From NCBI RefSeq assembly GCF_947493425.1, contig NZ_CANLRP010000067.1, positions 1 to 41,463 of the forward strand: a stretch of DNA of 41,463 bases. The letters run 5' to 3'. This stretch comes from an uncultured Microscilla sp. GTDB lineage: Bacteria; Bacteroidota; Bacteroidia; Cytophagales; Microscillaceae. The position numbers were made by a program, and so were the translations under genes. Of this stretch, positions 24,520-33,533 are shown piece by piece (positions within the stretch are counted from its first letter, which is position 1; each line of letters starts with the position of its first letter). Under the pieces are notes generated by a model, which had not been told where the DNA came from, ran no database searches, and saw only the letters and a list, made by a program, of their open reading frames with translations.

Positions 24520-25587
24520 ATGAAAACTTTTCTATATACATTGATTTTTGGCTGTATGCTGGGCAATGGTCATGCCCAAGTCCTCCGTTTCGACCGTACG
24601 ACCCACCAGTTTGGCAAAATCCAGGAAACGGGCGGGCTGGTAAGTACCCGCTTCACTTTTACAAATATTTCCGATACCATCATCAAGGTAGAAGCTACCT
24701 ATGTTACTTGTGGCTGTACTGCCCCCAAAATAACTCAAAAACCTTTGCAACCCGGCGAACAAGGTACCTTAGAAGTACAATACGATCCCAATGGACGACC
24801 GGGTAAATTCAACAAAAAAATTCGACTGTTGGGCAAAAAACTGACCAACAAAGCCGTAGTCTACATTCAAGGCGAAGTACTTCCCCACCCTTACCCGGTC
24901 ATTACGGGTAGCCTGCGCTGGAAAACCACCCTCTTCAATTTTGGACAACTGTGGCACAATCAAACCGATACTTTATGGTTGCCTGTAACCAACACCGGAA
25001 CAACACCCATTACAATTTTGGCAGATCAACTACAGTTGCCTCAAGGACTGCGCTTGCTCACCTATTCTGCTACTTTACAACCTCAGGCAAACGACAGCGT
25101 GGGGCTGGTTTGGAATGTACCCGCCAGCGATCAATGGGGATTTTCTTTTGAAACACTCAGCTTGCCTATTCAACTTATATCGGGCAAAAAAGATAGTATT
25201 CGGTTACAAGCGACCGCCAATATTAAAGAAGATTTCTCTAAAAACCTGTTTTTGGGTAAAAAGGCGCAGGCAAGCATCACAAAAGACAGTTTGTTACTGC
25301 CTGCCATAGTAGCAGGAGAAAGCAATACAGGGAGTTTCCAACTGACCAACACGGGCAACGAGGTGCTATGCATCAGGCAAGTAAAAACCTCAAGCACGTG
25401 CTTAAAGGTAATGGCTGAAAGTCGCACCCTGGTGCCAGGGAGTAGCACCCATTTGCGGGTAGACTACACACCTGGCAAGCAGCAGTTTGGCAAGCAACAG
25501 TTTGTAGTGATGCTGACGGTCAATGACCCAGCGAAGCCTCAAATTCGCCTCCTGGTACATGCCGAGGTGAAGAAAAAGACCAAGTAG
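24520..25587 (+). CDS. Secreted DUF1573 protein (copy B)
   Basis: The product is about 355 residues from ATG 24520. The frame is open to an ATG at 24463, but that start lies in the stem-loop and would place the signal peptide internally, so 24520 is preferred. The signal peptide is KTFLYTLIFGCMLGNGHAQ. The first DUF1573 domain shows HQFGKIQETGG, FTNISDT, VTCGCTAP and GRPGKFNKKI. The last domain shows FQLTNTGNEVLCIRQVKTSS and TVNDPAKP. Its second Cys pair is reduced (SSTCLKV rather than SCxCLxV). It ends in a Lys-rich tail. It pairs with the hairpin-domain gene upstream and the beta-helix gene downstream. Confidence 0.87.
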   Translation: MKTFLYTLIFGCMLGNGHAQVLRFDRTTHQFGKIQETGGLVSTRFTFTNISDTIIKVEATYVTCGCTAPKITQKPLQPGEQGTLEVQYDPNGRPGKFNKKIRLLGKKLTNKAVVYIQGEVLPHPYPVITGSLRWKTTLFNFGQLWHNQTDTLWLPVTNTGTTPITILADQLQLPQGLRLLTYSATLQPQANDSVGLVWNVPASDQWGFSFETLSLPIQLISGKKDSIRLQATANIKEDFSKNLFLGKKAQASITKDSLLLPAIVAGESNTGSFQLTNTGNEVLCIRQVKTSSTCLKVMAESRTLVPGSSTHLRVDYTPGKQQFGKQQFVVMLTVNDPAKPQIRLLVHAEVKKKTK

Positions 25588-25696
25588 CAACACACCTGCC
25601 AGTTATAGGCAGATGTAAATATTAAACTGATGCATAATGAAGCAAAAAATGACAGGCTTCAATCTAATTAAAGTAACCCTAAAAAGTACCTGAGCC

Positions 25697-26881
25697 ATGT
25701 TATACAAACAAATAAGCTTGTGGATTTTGCTCCTGCTCTGGAGTGCCTTTGCCCAAGGGCAAGACAGTGTTTATAAGCAACTTCAGACCCAATTGATTAA
25801 GGTAACTGATGGGGGCATTATAGAACTACCCACGGGTACTTATTATTTAAAAAAAAGCCTCTCGATGGAAGGTAAAAATAACGTGACTATTCGAGGCAAA
25901 GGCATTGGAAAAACCATCTTAAACTTTAAACAACAACAAGCAGGTGCCGAAGGCATCAGGGTAACCAATGGCAACAACATTGTGCTGGAGGACTTTACTG
26001 TGCAAGATGCTTTGGGCGATGCCATTAAGATAAGTGAAACAGAAGGAGTCATATTTCGCCGCATCAGAACCGAATGGACAGGAGCACCCAAAGCCACCAA
26101 CGGAGCCTATGGTTTGTATCCTGTAGTTTGCCATAAGGTACTGGTAGAACATTGCCAGGCACGAGGGGCTACCGAAGCAGGCATATATGTGGGGCAGTCG
26201 CAAGATGTGATTGTGCGTTATTGCGAAGTAGACCAAAACGTAGCCGGCATACAGATAGAAAACTCGTTACGGGTAGATGTACATCATAATTTGGTGAATA
26301 ATAATGCCATGGGTGTGCTGGTGTTTAACCTGCCTGCCATTAGTTTAACCGGGCGAAAAATCAGGGTGTACCAAAACCAACTCTATCGCAATAACTTTCA
26401 AAACTTTGCCTCTCAGGGCAATTATGTAGCCAGCATCCCCTCGGGTACAGGCATATTGATCATGGCAGCTCAAGAGGTAGAAATATTTGAAAACACCTTT
26501 ACCAACAATCAGACAGTAGGTACAGGCATCACGAGCAACCATACTGTACACAAGCGCTACAAAAAATATTACAATGCTTATGCCAGTGGCATTAGTATTC
26601 ATGACAATACCTACCAACGAGGCTTAAAACCCACGGTGTTTTCCCGCCGTTTTTCCGGGTTAAAACTCAAGCCACAAGCTGTTCCTCACATTATCTTTGA
26701 TGGGGTAACCAACCCGGCAAAACCCACACAACAAGTGCTGTGTATCAGAGATAATCGGGTGCAAGACAAAGCTCCTTTGTTTGCCGATATAAACATAAGC
26801 CAAGGCTTTAAAAACATTCGCTACAATGTTCGAGCATATCGTTGTAGCCTGCCTAAGTTGAAACAGGTATGGGTAAAATAA
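25697..26881 (+). CDS. Secreted right-handed beta-helix protein (copy B)
   Basis: The 394-residue product has a signal peptide (QISLWILLLLWSAFAQGQ). Residues about 30-340 are parallel beta-helix turns. The opening LPTGTYYLKKSLSMEGKNNV, then TIRGKGIGKTILNF, resembles the TIGR03805-type beta-helix family. Later turns are YGLYPVVCHKVLVEHCQARG, AGIYVGQSQDVIVRYCEV and SGTGILIM. The C-terminus carries VLCIRDNRVQD, then FKNIRYN and CSLPKL, shared by all three close paralogues. No lyase or hydrolase catalytic set is obvious, and there is no T9SS sorting domain. Beta-helix proteins of this kind bind or process polysaccharides, but the substrate cannot be read from the sequence. It lies 109 bases after the DUF1573 gene. 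Confidence 0.85.
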   Translation: MLYKQISLWILLLLWSAFAQGQDSVYKQLQTQLIKVTDGGIIELPTGTYYLKKSLSMEGKNNVTIRGKGIGKTILNFKQQQAGAEGIRVTNGNNIVLEDFTVQDALGDAIKISETEGVIFRRIRTEWTGAPKATNGAYGLYPVVCHKVLVEHCQARGATEAGIYVGQSQDVIVRYCEVDQNVAGIQIENSLRVDVHHNLVNNNAMGVLVFNLPAISLTGRKIRVYQNQLYRNNFQNFASQGNYVASIPSGTGILIMAAQEVEIFENTFTNNQTVGTGITSNHTVHKRYKKYYNAYASGISIHDNTYQRGLKPTVFSRRFSGLKLKPQAVPHIIFDGVTNPAKPTQQVLCIRDNRVQDKAPLFADINISQGFKNIRYNVRAYRCSLPKLKQVWVK

Positions 26882-26908
26882 AGAAACTAATAACGGTGAG
26901 CCTCCTTC

Positions 26909-26971
26909 TGTGAAAAATATTCTTCTACCAGCATTGCATTTTTTTTACACAATTTAACCTTTTATAAAACA
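26909..26971 (+). repeat. Conserved leader, copy C
   Basis: The 63 bases before the gene at 26972 (CTGTGAAAAATATTCTTC, then a T run, then ACACAATTTAACC and TTTTATAAAACA before ATG) match 30422-30486 before the gene at 30487 almost base for base. A shorter version (TTTTATAAAACA plus ATG) precedes 33534. The block probably carries the promoter or a 5' leader and shows that the cassettes arose by duplication. Confidence 0.75.
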
Positions 26972-28027
26972 ATGAAAAAACAAAGAAAAAACGTATGGTT
27001 GTTTGCCTTTTTGTTGGTGCTATGGGGGCTTAGTCCTTCAAACGCCCAGCAAACTGGCTTTGAAGGAATGCTGGCTTATGAGGCAAGTGTTGAACCAAGC
27101 ACCAAAGATACTTCTAAGATTACAAAAAAGGAAGACAATACTTTTGGTGTTTGCACGAATGGGTTTCATGTAAACGTCAATGGACGCGGTTATTGTTCTT
27201 TTCCTCCGTCAGGTGAGCCAGTGGCTATTATTAAAAGGTCAAAGAATCCATCACAGGGAACAAGCTACGAAGTGGCACTTCCAAATTCAAACGGCGATTA
27301 CAACGTAGTGGGCAGTTATGGTAGTCTTCCTGATATACGTGTAGGACCAGAGAGAATTGCTGACCCAATAAATGATTACAAAAATATTTCAGATGGTCCT
27401 GGTTTTATTGCAGTACAAGATATAATGCATAATGGTACAGATGATGACCCTGTGTATTGCAATGCTCATGATCCATTAGGTTCAAGCCCTTATTATACTT
27501 GTTTTAGTTGCAAACCTGGTGATCTGAGGTTGAAAGACGCAGCTCAGGATGTAGCACAAGCAACAGCCATTGGAGCAGCACTTTATGGAGCCTGGGGGCT
27601 CATATTTACACCAGCTGCTTTTATCTTTCTTCCAGCCGCTGCTGCACTTACTGCTGTCTCTGCCATTGCTGCTGGCGTAGCTCATGTGAAAGGCAAAACA
27701 TGTGGTAACGGTGCACCTAAATTTCGTAAAGCCAAAAGCATACAAGGGATTCTTGACCCCAAAAGAGTAGAGTTACACATATACCCTAACCCGGTAGCCA
27801 ACCAGGGAATACTCAATATTAGGGTGCCTCAAGCCGATCAGCTCACGGTAGAAGTAATGAATCTGGAAGGTAAACACCAACAGACCTTATTGATGGGTGA
27901 ACAAATCAATGGTGGATTGAATAAGATTCCACTCAGTTTTAATCAATTAAATCCTGGTCAATACATAGTAAAGATTACCAGCGTAGTAAATAATATTAAA
28001 ATCACCCGAAAAATTGTAAAAAAATAA
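26972..28027 (+). CDS. T9SS-sorted secreted protein with CxxC-hydrophobic hairpin domain (copy C)
   Basis: The 351-residue product has a signal peptide (VWLFAFLLVLWGLSPSNAQ). Near residues 59-75 it has the shared N-terminal motif FGVCTNGFHVNVNGRGYCSF (Cys61, Cys75). The middle domain starts with TCFSC (Cys177, Cys180). It continues with a hydrophobic hairpin of small residues (IGAALYGAWGLIFTPAAFIF and PAAAALTAVSAIAAGVAHV) and closes at Cys244, a span of 64 residues. The T9SS type A domain (about 268-351) has YPNP and ends in TRKIVKK. The gene opens a compact cassette with DUF1573 and beta-helix genes downstream. Its leader is duplicated before the gene at 30487. The role is unknown; the conserved Cys framework suggests one disulphide-bonded or metal-binding module around the hairpin. 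Confidence 0.86.
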   Translation: MKKQRKNVWLFAFLLVLWGLSPSNAQQTGFEGMLAYEASVEPSTKDTSKITKKEDNTFGVCTNGFHVNVNGRGYCSFPPSGEPVAIIKRSKNPSQGTSYEVALPNSNGDYNVVGSYGSLPDIRVGPERIADPINDYKNISDGPGFIAVQDIMHNGTDDDPVYCNAHDPLGSSPYYTCFSCKPGDLRLKDAAQDVAQATAIGAALYGAWGLIFTPAAFIFLPAAAALTAVSAIAAGVAHVKGKTCGNGAPKFRKAKSIQGILDPKRVELHIYPNPVANQGILNIRVPQADQLTVEVMNLEGKHQQTLLMGEQINGGLNKIPLSFNQLNPGQYIVKITSVVNNIKITRKIVKK

Positions 28028-28037
28028 TTCTTCAATC

Positions 28038-28069
28038 AATAAAGAAGCGATTTCAATCGCTTCTTTATT
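28038..28069 (+). terminator. Perfect 15-bp stem-loop after hairpin-domain gene
   Basis: AATAAAGAAGCGATT (28038-28052) pairs perfectly with AATCGCTTCTTTATT (28055-28069) with a 2-base loop, followed by CAATTTT. It stands between the stop of the gene at 26972 and the DUF1573 start only 16 bases further on, so it probably attenuates rather than fully isolates. Confidence 0.65.
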
Positions 28070-28084
28070 CAATTTTCCCACACT

Positions 28085-29194
28085 ATGAAAACCATCATTA
28101 CATTGTTGTTAGGCTGGGTTGCTTTGCTGATTACACCAGGGTATGGACAACAATTGATACCCAATACTGGCAAAAAAGTTATGCCCTCTTTACGTTTTGA
28201 GAGAAATGAACATGTTTTTGGTAAAATTCAGGAAGTTGACGGAACGGTGAGCACCACTTTTAAATTCACCAATCAGTCTGATACCATCCTGCATATTGCT
28301 GGCACCTGGGTAGGGTGTGGTTGCACTGTTCCCAAAATTGAACGTAAGGCATTGCCTCCTGGTGCCAGTAGCCATCTAACGGTAAAGTATGACCCTACCG
28401 GGCGCGCAGGCAAGTTTCGGAAAAAAATCAGGGTGTTAGGCAAAAATATTAAAGGCAAATCTGAAGTATACATTACTGGCGAGGTAATGCCCCACCCTTA
28501 CCCTATTATAGCAGGCGGCTTACGCTGGAAAACCACCCTATTTGACTTTGGGCTACTCAACCATACCCAAAGCGATACTACCTGGCTCCCCATCATCAAT
28601 ATAAACCAAAAACCCATTCAGGTGGATAAAAAAAATATTCAACTTTCTCAGGGGGCAACATTGCTGGTACCATTTGACTCACTGGCACCGAAAACACCAG
28701 CACGTATAGGCTTGGTATGGAATGCCCCACTAGCTGATCAATGGGGGTTTATTTACCACAAATTTACTTTACCTATTATTCAAGGAAAAAGCAAAAAAGA
28801 CAGCGTTTACTTGGTTATGACTGCTCATGTCAAAGAAGATTTTACAAAGGCTTTGCTATCAGGTAAAAGGGCGCAAGTTGCACTACAGCAAGACAGCATA
28901 ACACTAGGAAAAGTGATGGCAGGCAAAATTAAGGTCAGCCGTTTTCAACTTACCAATACAGGCAACGATGTGCTGCACCTTAGACAAGTAAAAACTTCAT
29001 GCAAATGCTTGAAAGCAATTCCTGAAAGCCATACGTTGATGCCTGGTAGCAGCACCCACTTGCGGGTAGAGTACCAACCCTTACCTCAGCAAACAGGCAA
29101 GCAAACAATGGTAGTCATGCTTACTGTAAACGACCCTGATAGACCTCAGGTAAGGTTAGAGGTAGGAGCCAATGTGAAGACAAAAACTAAATAA
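28085..29194 (+). CDS. Secreted DUF1573 protein (copy C)
   Basis: The 369-residue product has a signal peptide (IITLLLGWVALLITPGYGQQ). The first DUF1573 domain (about 36-140) has HVFGKIQEVDG, FTNQSDT, VGCGCTVP and GRAGKFRKKI. The last domain (about 265-365) has SRFQLTNTGNDVLHLRQVKT, SCKCLKA and TVNDPDRP, and the chain ends in a Lys-rich KTKTK tail. It is close to copy B over its whole length. It ends only 9 bases before the beta-helix gene, so these two are almost certainly co-transcribed. Confidence 0.88.
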   Translation: MKTIITLLLGWVALLITPGYGQQLIPNTGKKVMPSLRFERNEHVFGKIQEVDGTVSTTFKFTNQSDTILHIAGTWVGCGCTVPKIERKALPPGASSHLTVKYDPTGRAGKFRKKIRVLGKNIKGKSEVYITGEVMPHPYPIIAGGLRWKTTLFDFGLLNHTQSDTTWLPIININQKPIQVDKKNIQLSQGATLLVPFDSLAPKTPARIGLVWNAPLADQWGFIYHKFTLPIIQGKSKKDSVYLVMTAHVKEDFTKALLSGKRAQVALQQDSITLGKVMAGKIKVSRFQLTNTGNDVLHLRQVKTSCKCLKAIPESHTLMPGSSTHLRVEYQPLPQQTGKQTMVVMLTVNDPDRPQVRLEVGANVKTKTK

Positions 29195-29203
29195 ATTGGG
29201 GCA

Positions 29204-30394
29204 ATGAAACAGTTATTGATAGGTGTGCTGTGTCTGATTACTTATTGGCAAGCTGATGCCCAAGCCAATTTTCATAAAAAATGGCAGACCCAGTTTATTC
29301 TGGCTCAAAACGGCGACACTCTTACCTTACCTGCGGGCACTTTTTACCTCAAAAAAAGCCTTTCGCTGGAAGGTAAAAAAAATGTAACCATTCGGGGGGC
29401 AGGTATGGGCAAAACCGTGCTCAATTTTAAAAATCAAGTGGATGGAGCAGAGGGTATTTATATCAGCAATGGTGTCAATATTATAGTAGAAGACCTTACA
29501 ATACAAGAAGCCAAAGGCGATGCCATCAAAGCCATTCGGGTCAAGGGGATTACTTTGCGAAGGGTAGAAACCGAGTGGGTGGGTAAACGCCAAGGCATTC
29601 AAGGTGCCTATGGTTTGTATCCGGTGCTGTGTCAGCAAGTATTGATAGAGCATTGCCAGGCGCGGGGAGCATGCGACGCAGGCATTTATGTAGGGCAATC
29701 TCGTGACATTGTTGTACGCTATTGCGAAGTAGAATACAATACTTCGGGTATCAATGTAGAAAACTCAGTCAGAGCCGATGTGTACCATAACCTTAGCATG
29801 CACAATGCAGTAGGTATTTTGGTGTGCAGTGTCCCCCTGCTAATGAATAATGGTGGTCACGCTCGGGTTTTTTCTAATAAAGTGTATTACAACAACCATA
29901 AAAATTTTGGCCCCTGGGGAGAAATTGTTACCAAAATGCCCTCAGGTACAGGCATTATGGTGGTGTCTAATCCACAAGTAGAGATTTTCAATAATGAGAT
30001 TGTGGGCAACCGTACCATGGGCACTGGGGTCATGAGTTTTTCTACCGTTGATTCTTCAAAATTTGATGCTGCCTACTTTGATCAATACCCCCATAGGGTG
30101 AGCATTCATCATAATGTTTACCAAGGCTCCGTTCTTGGCACCATGTTTAGCAAAAACCTGGCAAGCCTGAATTTTGGCAAGATGCAAGCCCCCCACATCC
30201 TTTTTGACGGAGTAGTCGACCCAACAAAACCAATGCAGCAAACCCTCTGCATTCGTGGCAATCAAGTACAGGATCAATACCCTTTGTTTGCCAATATTAA
30301 TGCAGCCCAAGGCTTTAAAAATATTCGATACAATATTGATGCATACAACTGTAGCTTGCCCAAATTAGAGCAGGCAGGGGTGGGTTTCAAATAG
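29204..30394 (+). CDS. Secreted right-handed beta-helix protein (copy C)
   Basis: The 396-residue product has a signal peptide (QLLIGVLCLITYWQADAQ). It is a clear paralogue of the proteins at 25697 and 31639: LPAGTFYLKKSLSLEGKKNV, TIRGAGMGKTVLNF, then AYGLYPVLCQQVLIEHCQAR, AGIYVGQSRDIVVRYCEVEY and SGTGIMVV. The C-terminal block has LCIRGNQVQDQYPLFANINA followed by FKNIRYN and CSLPKL. All resemble the TIGR03805-type parallel beta-helix family. No sorting domain is present. Similarity to the copy at 31639 is higher than to the one at 25697, which suggests the most recent duplication was between cassettes C and D. Confidence 0.86.
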   Translation: MKQLLIGVLCLITYWQADAQANFHKKWQTQFILAQNGDTLTLPAGTFYLKKSLSLEGKKNVTIRGAGMGKTVLNFKNQVDGAEGIYISNGVNIIVEDLTIQEAKGDAIKAIRVKGITLRRVETEWVGKRQGIQGAYGLYPVLCQQVLIEHCQARGACDAGIYVGQSRDIVVRYCEVEYNTSGINVENSVRADVYHNLSMHNAVGILVCSVPLLMNNGGHARVFSNKVYYNNHKNFGPWGEIVTKMPSGTGIMVVSNPQVEIFNNEIVGNRTMGTGVMSFSTVDSSKFDAAYFDQYPHRVSIHHNVYQGSVLGTMFSKNLASLNFGKMQAPHILFDGVVDPTKPMQQTLCIRGNQVQDQYPLFANINAAQGFKNIRYNIDAYNCSLPKLEQAGVGFK

Positions 30395-30421
30395 AAATAA
30401 ATTATCAGAGATGAGGCATCT

Positions 30422-30486
30422 GCTGTGAAAAATATTCTTCAATCAGTATTACATTTTTTTTACACAATTTAACCTTTTATAAAACA
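30422..30486 (+). repeat. Conserved leader, copy D
   Basis: Second copy of the leader at 26909-26971, with only a few substitutions. It begins TGCTGTGAAAAATATTC and ends TTTATAAAACA directly before the ATG at 30487. Confidence 0.75.
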
Positions 30487-31575
30487 ATGAAACAACAAAC
30501 AACAAACCTGTGGCTACTCGCCTTTGCATTAATATTAGGCGGACTTTCACCATCATTTGCGCAGCAAGAGCACAAACCATCGCTGCTTGCTTTGGCCAAG
30601 ATTGCCCCTAAACCAAGCATTGACAAATTGTATGCGTCAAAAAAAGATACCAATCGAGTAAAGCATTCTTTTGGCTGTGTGGGTAATTTTCACTTAAGCT
30701 TTAATAATGGAAGCGTGGGTTGTTCTTTTCCTAATGTACCCTCAAGCGCTAATCCTGATACCCCTGTTCCAGTAGCTCGAATAGAATGGACGCCTGGTAT
30801 ACAAGGGGGCAGTAAGCCTTACGAAGCAATCGCAATTGGCAGCAGTGGTCAGCCTGTAAGTCGGGGAACCTTTGAGGAAGCACCTGAGGTAAACTATGAA
30901 AAAGTAAGCGATAGTGGCGTGCCTGATGGATACAAAGACATTCCAGTGGCTGAGATATTAGGGGACTTGCCTAAGGCAGTACAACCCCAAAGCCCTGGCG
31001 AAAAATTTGACTGTGACGTTTATGGCAACTCGGCGGGCAACAAGATGAATGTAAACTGTAAAAGGTGCAACCCAAGCGGCGCAGCACTGGTATTGGCAGC
31101 TGTTGGGACAGGCGCAGTAGTAGTAGGAATAGCTACAGTAGTAGCGGGCCCCGTAGTACCTACCGCTTTGGGGGTAGCCACTCAACTGACTACTGCGGGT
31201 GCTTTTTTTGCCTTAGGGACAGCAAGTTTTACTACATCAATTTTAGCAACGCTGGAGGATTGTAATCTTGTGCGAAAAACTAAGTATTATCAGGGAATTA
31301 GTCAGCCAGCTGTAGTAGGTTTAAAGCTATACCCTAACCCAGTAAAAGAGGTAACTACTTTGCGTATTCATTTGCCACAAAGTGAGTCTCTGACTGTAGA
31401 GGTGTTTGATACTCACGGAAAGTTACAAAAAACTGTATTTGTAGGCAAACAATTTACTGCAGGTGAAAACCGCATTCCAATGCAATTGGGAGAGCTTACC
31501 GCAGGCAAATACCTGGTAAAAGTAACCAGTGCCACTGGTAGCATTAAACTAACCCAAGCATTGGTTAAGCTATAA
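30487..31575 (+). CDS. T9SS-sorted secreted protein with CxxC-hydrophobic hairpin domain (copy D)
   Basis: The 362-residue product has a signal peptide (LWLLAFALILGGLSPSFAQQ). The N-terminal motif is FGCVGNFHLSFNNGSVGCSF (about 59-78). A middle segment with GYKDIPVAEILGDLP precedes NCKRC (Cys191, Cys194). Then comes a hairpin of Ala/Gly/Val-rich segments (ALVLAAVGTGAVVVGIATVV and FFALGTASFTTSILATL) closed at Cys259, a span of 65 residues. The T9SS type A domain has YPNP near residue 281. It is closest to the copy at 33534, with which it shares VNCKRC and the GDLP-type segment. Here the DUF1573 gene is missing, and a terminator and beta-helix gene follow directly. Confidence 0.86.
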   Translation: MKQQTTNLWLLAFALILGGLSPSFAQQEHKPSLLALAKIAPKPSIDKLYASKKDTNRVKHSFGCVGNFHLSFNNGSVGCSFPNVPSSANPDTPVPVARIEWTPGIQGGSKPYEAIAIGSSGQPVSRGTFEEAPEVNYEKVSDSGVPDGYKDIPVAEILGDLPKAVQPQSPGEKFDCDVYGNSAGNKMNVNCKRCNPSGAALVLAAVGTGAVVVGIATVVAGPVVPTALGVATQLTTAGAFFALGTASFTTSILATLEDCNLVRKTKYYQGISQPAVVGLKLYPNPVKEVTTLRIHLPQSESLTVEVFDTHGKLQKTVFVGKQFTAGENRIPMQLGELTAGKYLVKVTSATGSIKLTQALVKL

Positions 31576-31581
31576 AACCCG

Positions 31582-31616
31582 ACCTGAAAAGCTTTTAGAG
31601 CCTTTCAGGTTTTTTC
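31582..31616 (+). terminator. Terminator with T run
   Basis: ACCTGAAA (31582-31589) pairs with TTTCAGGT (31603-31610), followed by TTTTTC. It lies 7 bases after the stop of the gene at 30487. Confidence 0.75.
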
Positions 31617-31638
31617 TTCTTTTCTATTCACCTGCAAA

Positions 31639-32838
31639 ATGAGATATTTATTCTTCATCACCTTGGTGGTACTGGGCAATGTTATGACTAATGGGGCGTT
31701 TGCACAACCCCACATATACCAACGATTGCAAAGCCAACTGATTACAGTAGCAAACGGTGACACTGTTTATTTACCTAAAGGTACCTTCTTTATGGAGAAG
31801 AGCCTTTCGCTGGAAGGTAAAAAAAACATCACTATTCGAGGAGCGGGAATGGGCAAAACTGTATTCAACTTTAGGAACCAAAAATCTGGGGCGGAGGGCA
31901 TCAAAATCGCCAATAGTTACCACATCACTATTGAGGGTTTGACTGTACAAGAAGCCAAAGGAGACGCTATCAAAGCTATCAATGTAACAGGCATGATCTT
32001 TAGACATGTCGAAACCGAGTGGGCAGGCAATCACCAAAACTCTTATGGCGCTTATGGTTTATACCCGGTGTTGTGCAAGCAAGTGCTCATTGAACATTGT
32101 CAGGCACGAGGGGCTTGTGATGCAGGCATTTATGTAGGGCAGTCCAGCGATATAGTTGTGCGTTATTGCGAGGTAGAAAAAAATGTAACAGGTATTAACC
32201 TGGAAAACTCCGCCAGAGTAGATGTGTACAACAACCTGTCAATGAACAATGCTTGTGGCATATTAGTCATGGATGTGCCCACTGTAATGGTGACTAATGG
32301 AGGACAGGTGAGGTTGTTTAAAAATAAAATTTTCAGAAACAACCACCGAAACTTTGCCCCAAAAATGGCTATGGTGGCAGGGGTTCCTTCTGGTTCTGGT
32401 ATTATGGTAGTAGCCACTTCTCAGGTAGAGGTTTTTGCCAATGAAATAATCGATCATCAGACCATTGGAACTGGAGTGTTTCATTACGATTTGATTGGCA
32501 TCGAAACTACTTATGAAAAATACAACCCTTATCCCAGCAATATTTCTATTTATGACAATGTATATCGGCGTTCAAGGCTTGTTCCTAAGTTTCACCGAAA
32601 ACTGAAAAACATTCCATTCAAGCCCTTTCAAGCCCCTCATATCATTTATGATGGAGTAATCGACCCGGCAAAAAAAGGCAAAAATACATTATGCATTCGC
32701 AACAATCAAGTGCAAGACCAATATCCCTTGTTTGCCAATATCAATGCAGCTCAGGGATTCAAAAATATTCGATACAATGCTAAAAAGTATGACTGTTCTT
32801 TGCCTCGTCTGAATAAGGTGTGGGTAGGGTTTGAGTAG
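31639..32838 (+). CDS. Secreted right-handed beta-helix protein (copy D)
   Basis: The 399-residue product has a signal peptide (YLFFITLVVLGNVMTNGAFAQ). It shows the same turn series as its paralogues: LPKGTFFMEKSLSLEGKKNI, TIRGAGMGKTVFNF, EAKGDAIKAINVTG, AYGLYPVLCKQVLIEHCQAR, AGIYVGQSSDIVVRYCEVEK and GSGIMVVATSQVEVF. The C-terminal block is LCIRNNQVQDQYPLFANINA, then FKNIRYN and CSLPRL, ending WVGFE. It has no sorting domain and no obvious catalytic triad or dyad. It belongs with the hairpin-domain gene upstream, separated by a terminator, and no DUF1573 gene stands between them. Confidence 0.86.
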   Translation: MRYLFFITLVVLGNVMTNGAFAQPHIYQRLQSQLITVANGDTVYLPKGTFFMEKSLSLEGKKNITIRGAGMGKTVFNFRNQKSGAEGIKIANSYHITIEGLTVQEAKGDAIKAINVTGMIFRHVETEWAGNHQNSYGAYGLYPVLCKQVLIEHCQARGACDAGIYVGQSSDIVVRYCEVEKNVTGINLENSARVDVYNNLSMNNACGILVMDVPTVMVTNGGQVRLFKNKIFRNNHRNFAPKMAMVAGVPSGSGIMVVATSQVEVFANEIIDHQTIGTGVFHYDLIGIETTYEKYNPYPSNISIYDNVYRRSRLVPKFHRKLKNIPFKPFQAPHIIYDGVIDPAKKGKNTLCIRNNQVQDQYPLFANINAAQGFKNIRYNAKKYDCSLPRLNKVWVGFE

Positions 32839-32886
32839 TTGTTTTCCACCCAATTATTTTTTTCACTTTAAAATAAATTATCAATT

Positions 32887-33456
32887 ATGCGAAGGTTAAA
32901 TCTACTGTTTTAATTACCCTATTATTTATAAGCTATGCTTGTGCCAACAAAAAACAAACTCTCCCAACACCTCAACAATACACAAGAGAAGGCATAACCA
33001 ACGCCGTTTTTCGAGGCAATCATAATGACAATATTCTAACAGGCTCCAATGGCAATGACCTAATAAAGGGCGGTGAAGGAGATAATGTGTTATATGGGGG
33101 CAATGGTCATGACATTCTTACGGGAGGAAGTGGCAAGAATATTTTGTATGGAAGGGCTGGCAATGACAAACTTTTTATCGCAGAAGTAGGTGGGGAAATT
33201 CGAGATGGTAACGATGTTTTTCACATCAAACCTCAATCATCTGGTGACAAACAAACGAACGTTTTTGGCGGAAATGGCACTTATAACCGCATTCAGATAT
33301 ATGTAAATTCTACAGAGGTTGTGTTAGTTCCTTATGCTTTTCGCCCCGACAATAATAGCTATTCTGGGGTCTATTATATCAAAGAAGGGGGGAGGCTCCG
33401 TCAACTTTGAAGACATCCATGCCATTATTTTCAATGATCGGACAGAGGATTTTTAA
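32887..33456 (+). pseudogene. RTX-repeat lipoprotein, frameshifted at both ends
   Basis: The frame from 32877 to 33410 encodes a lipoprotein-like start (VLITLLFISYACAN) and RTX repeats (GNHNDNILTGSNGNDLIKGG, DNVLYGGNGHDILTGGSGKN). The only nearby ATG (32887) is in another frame, one base off near 32900. At the 3' end a six-G run near 33389-33394 shifts the frame. With one G fewer it would read EGGGSVNFEDIHAIIFNDRT and stop at 33454-33456, the expected end. The intact relative is at 21591-22121. It could be a dead gene or, because one shift is in a homopolymer, a phase-variable one. Confidence 0.7.
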
Positions 33457-33533
33457 TTCTATATAAAGCAAAAAGATACATCCAAACAATTACGGCTTAT
33501 CTTATTATTTTACTCAACTTTTTTTATAAAACA

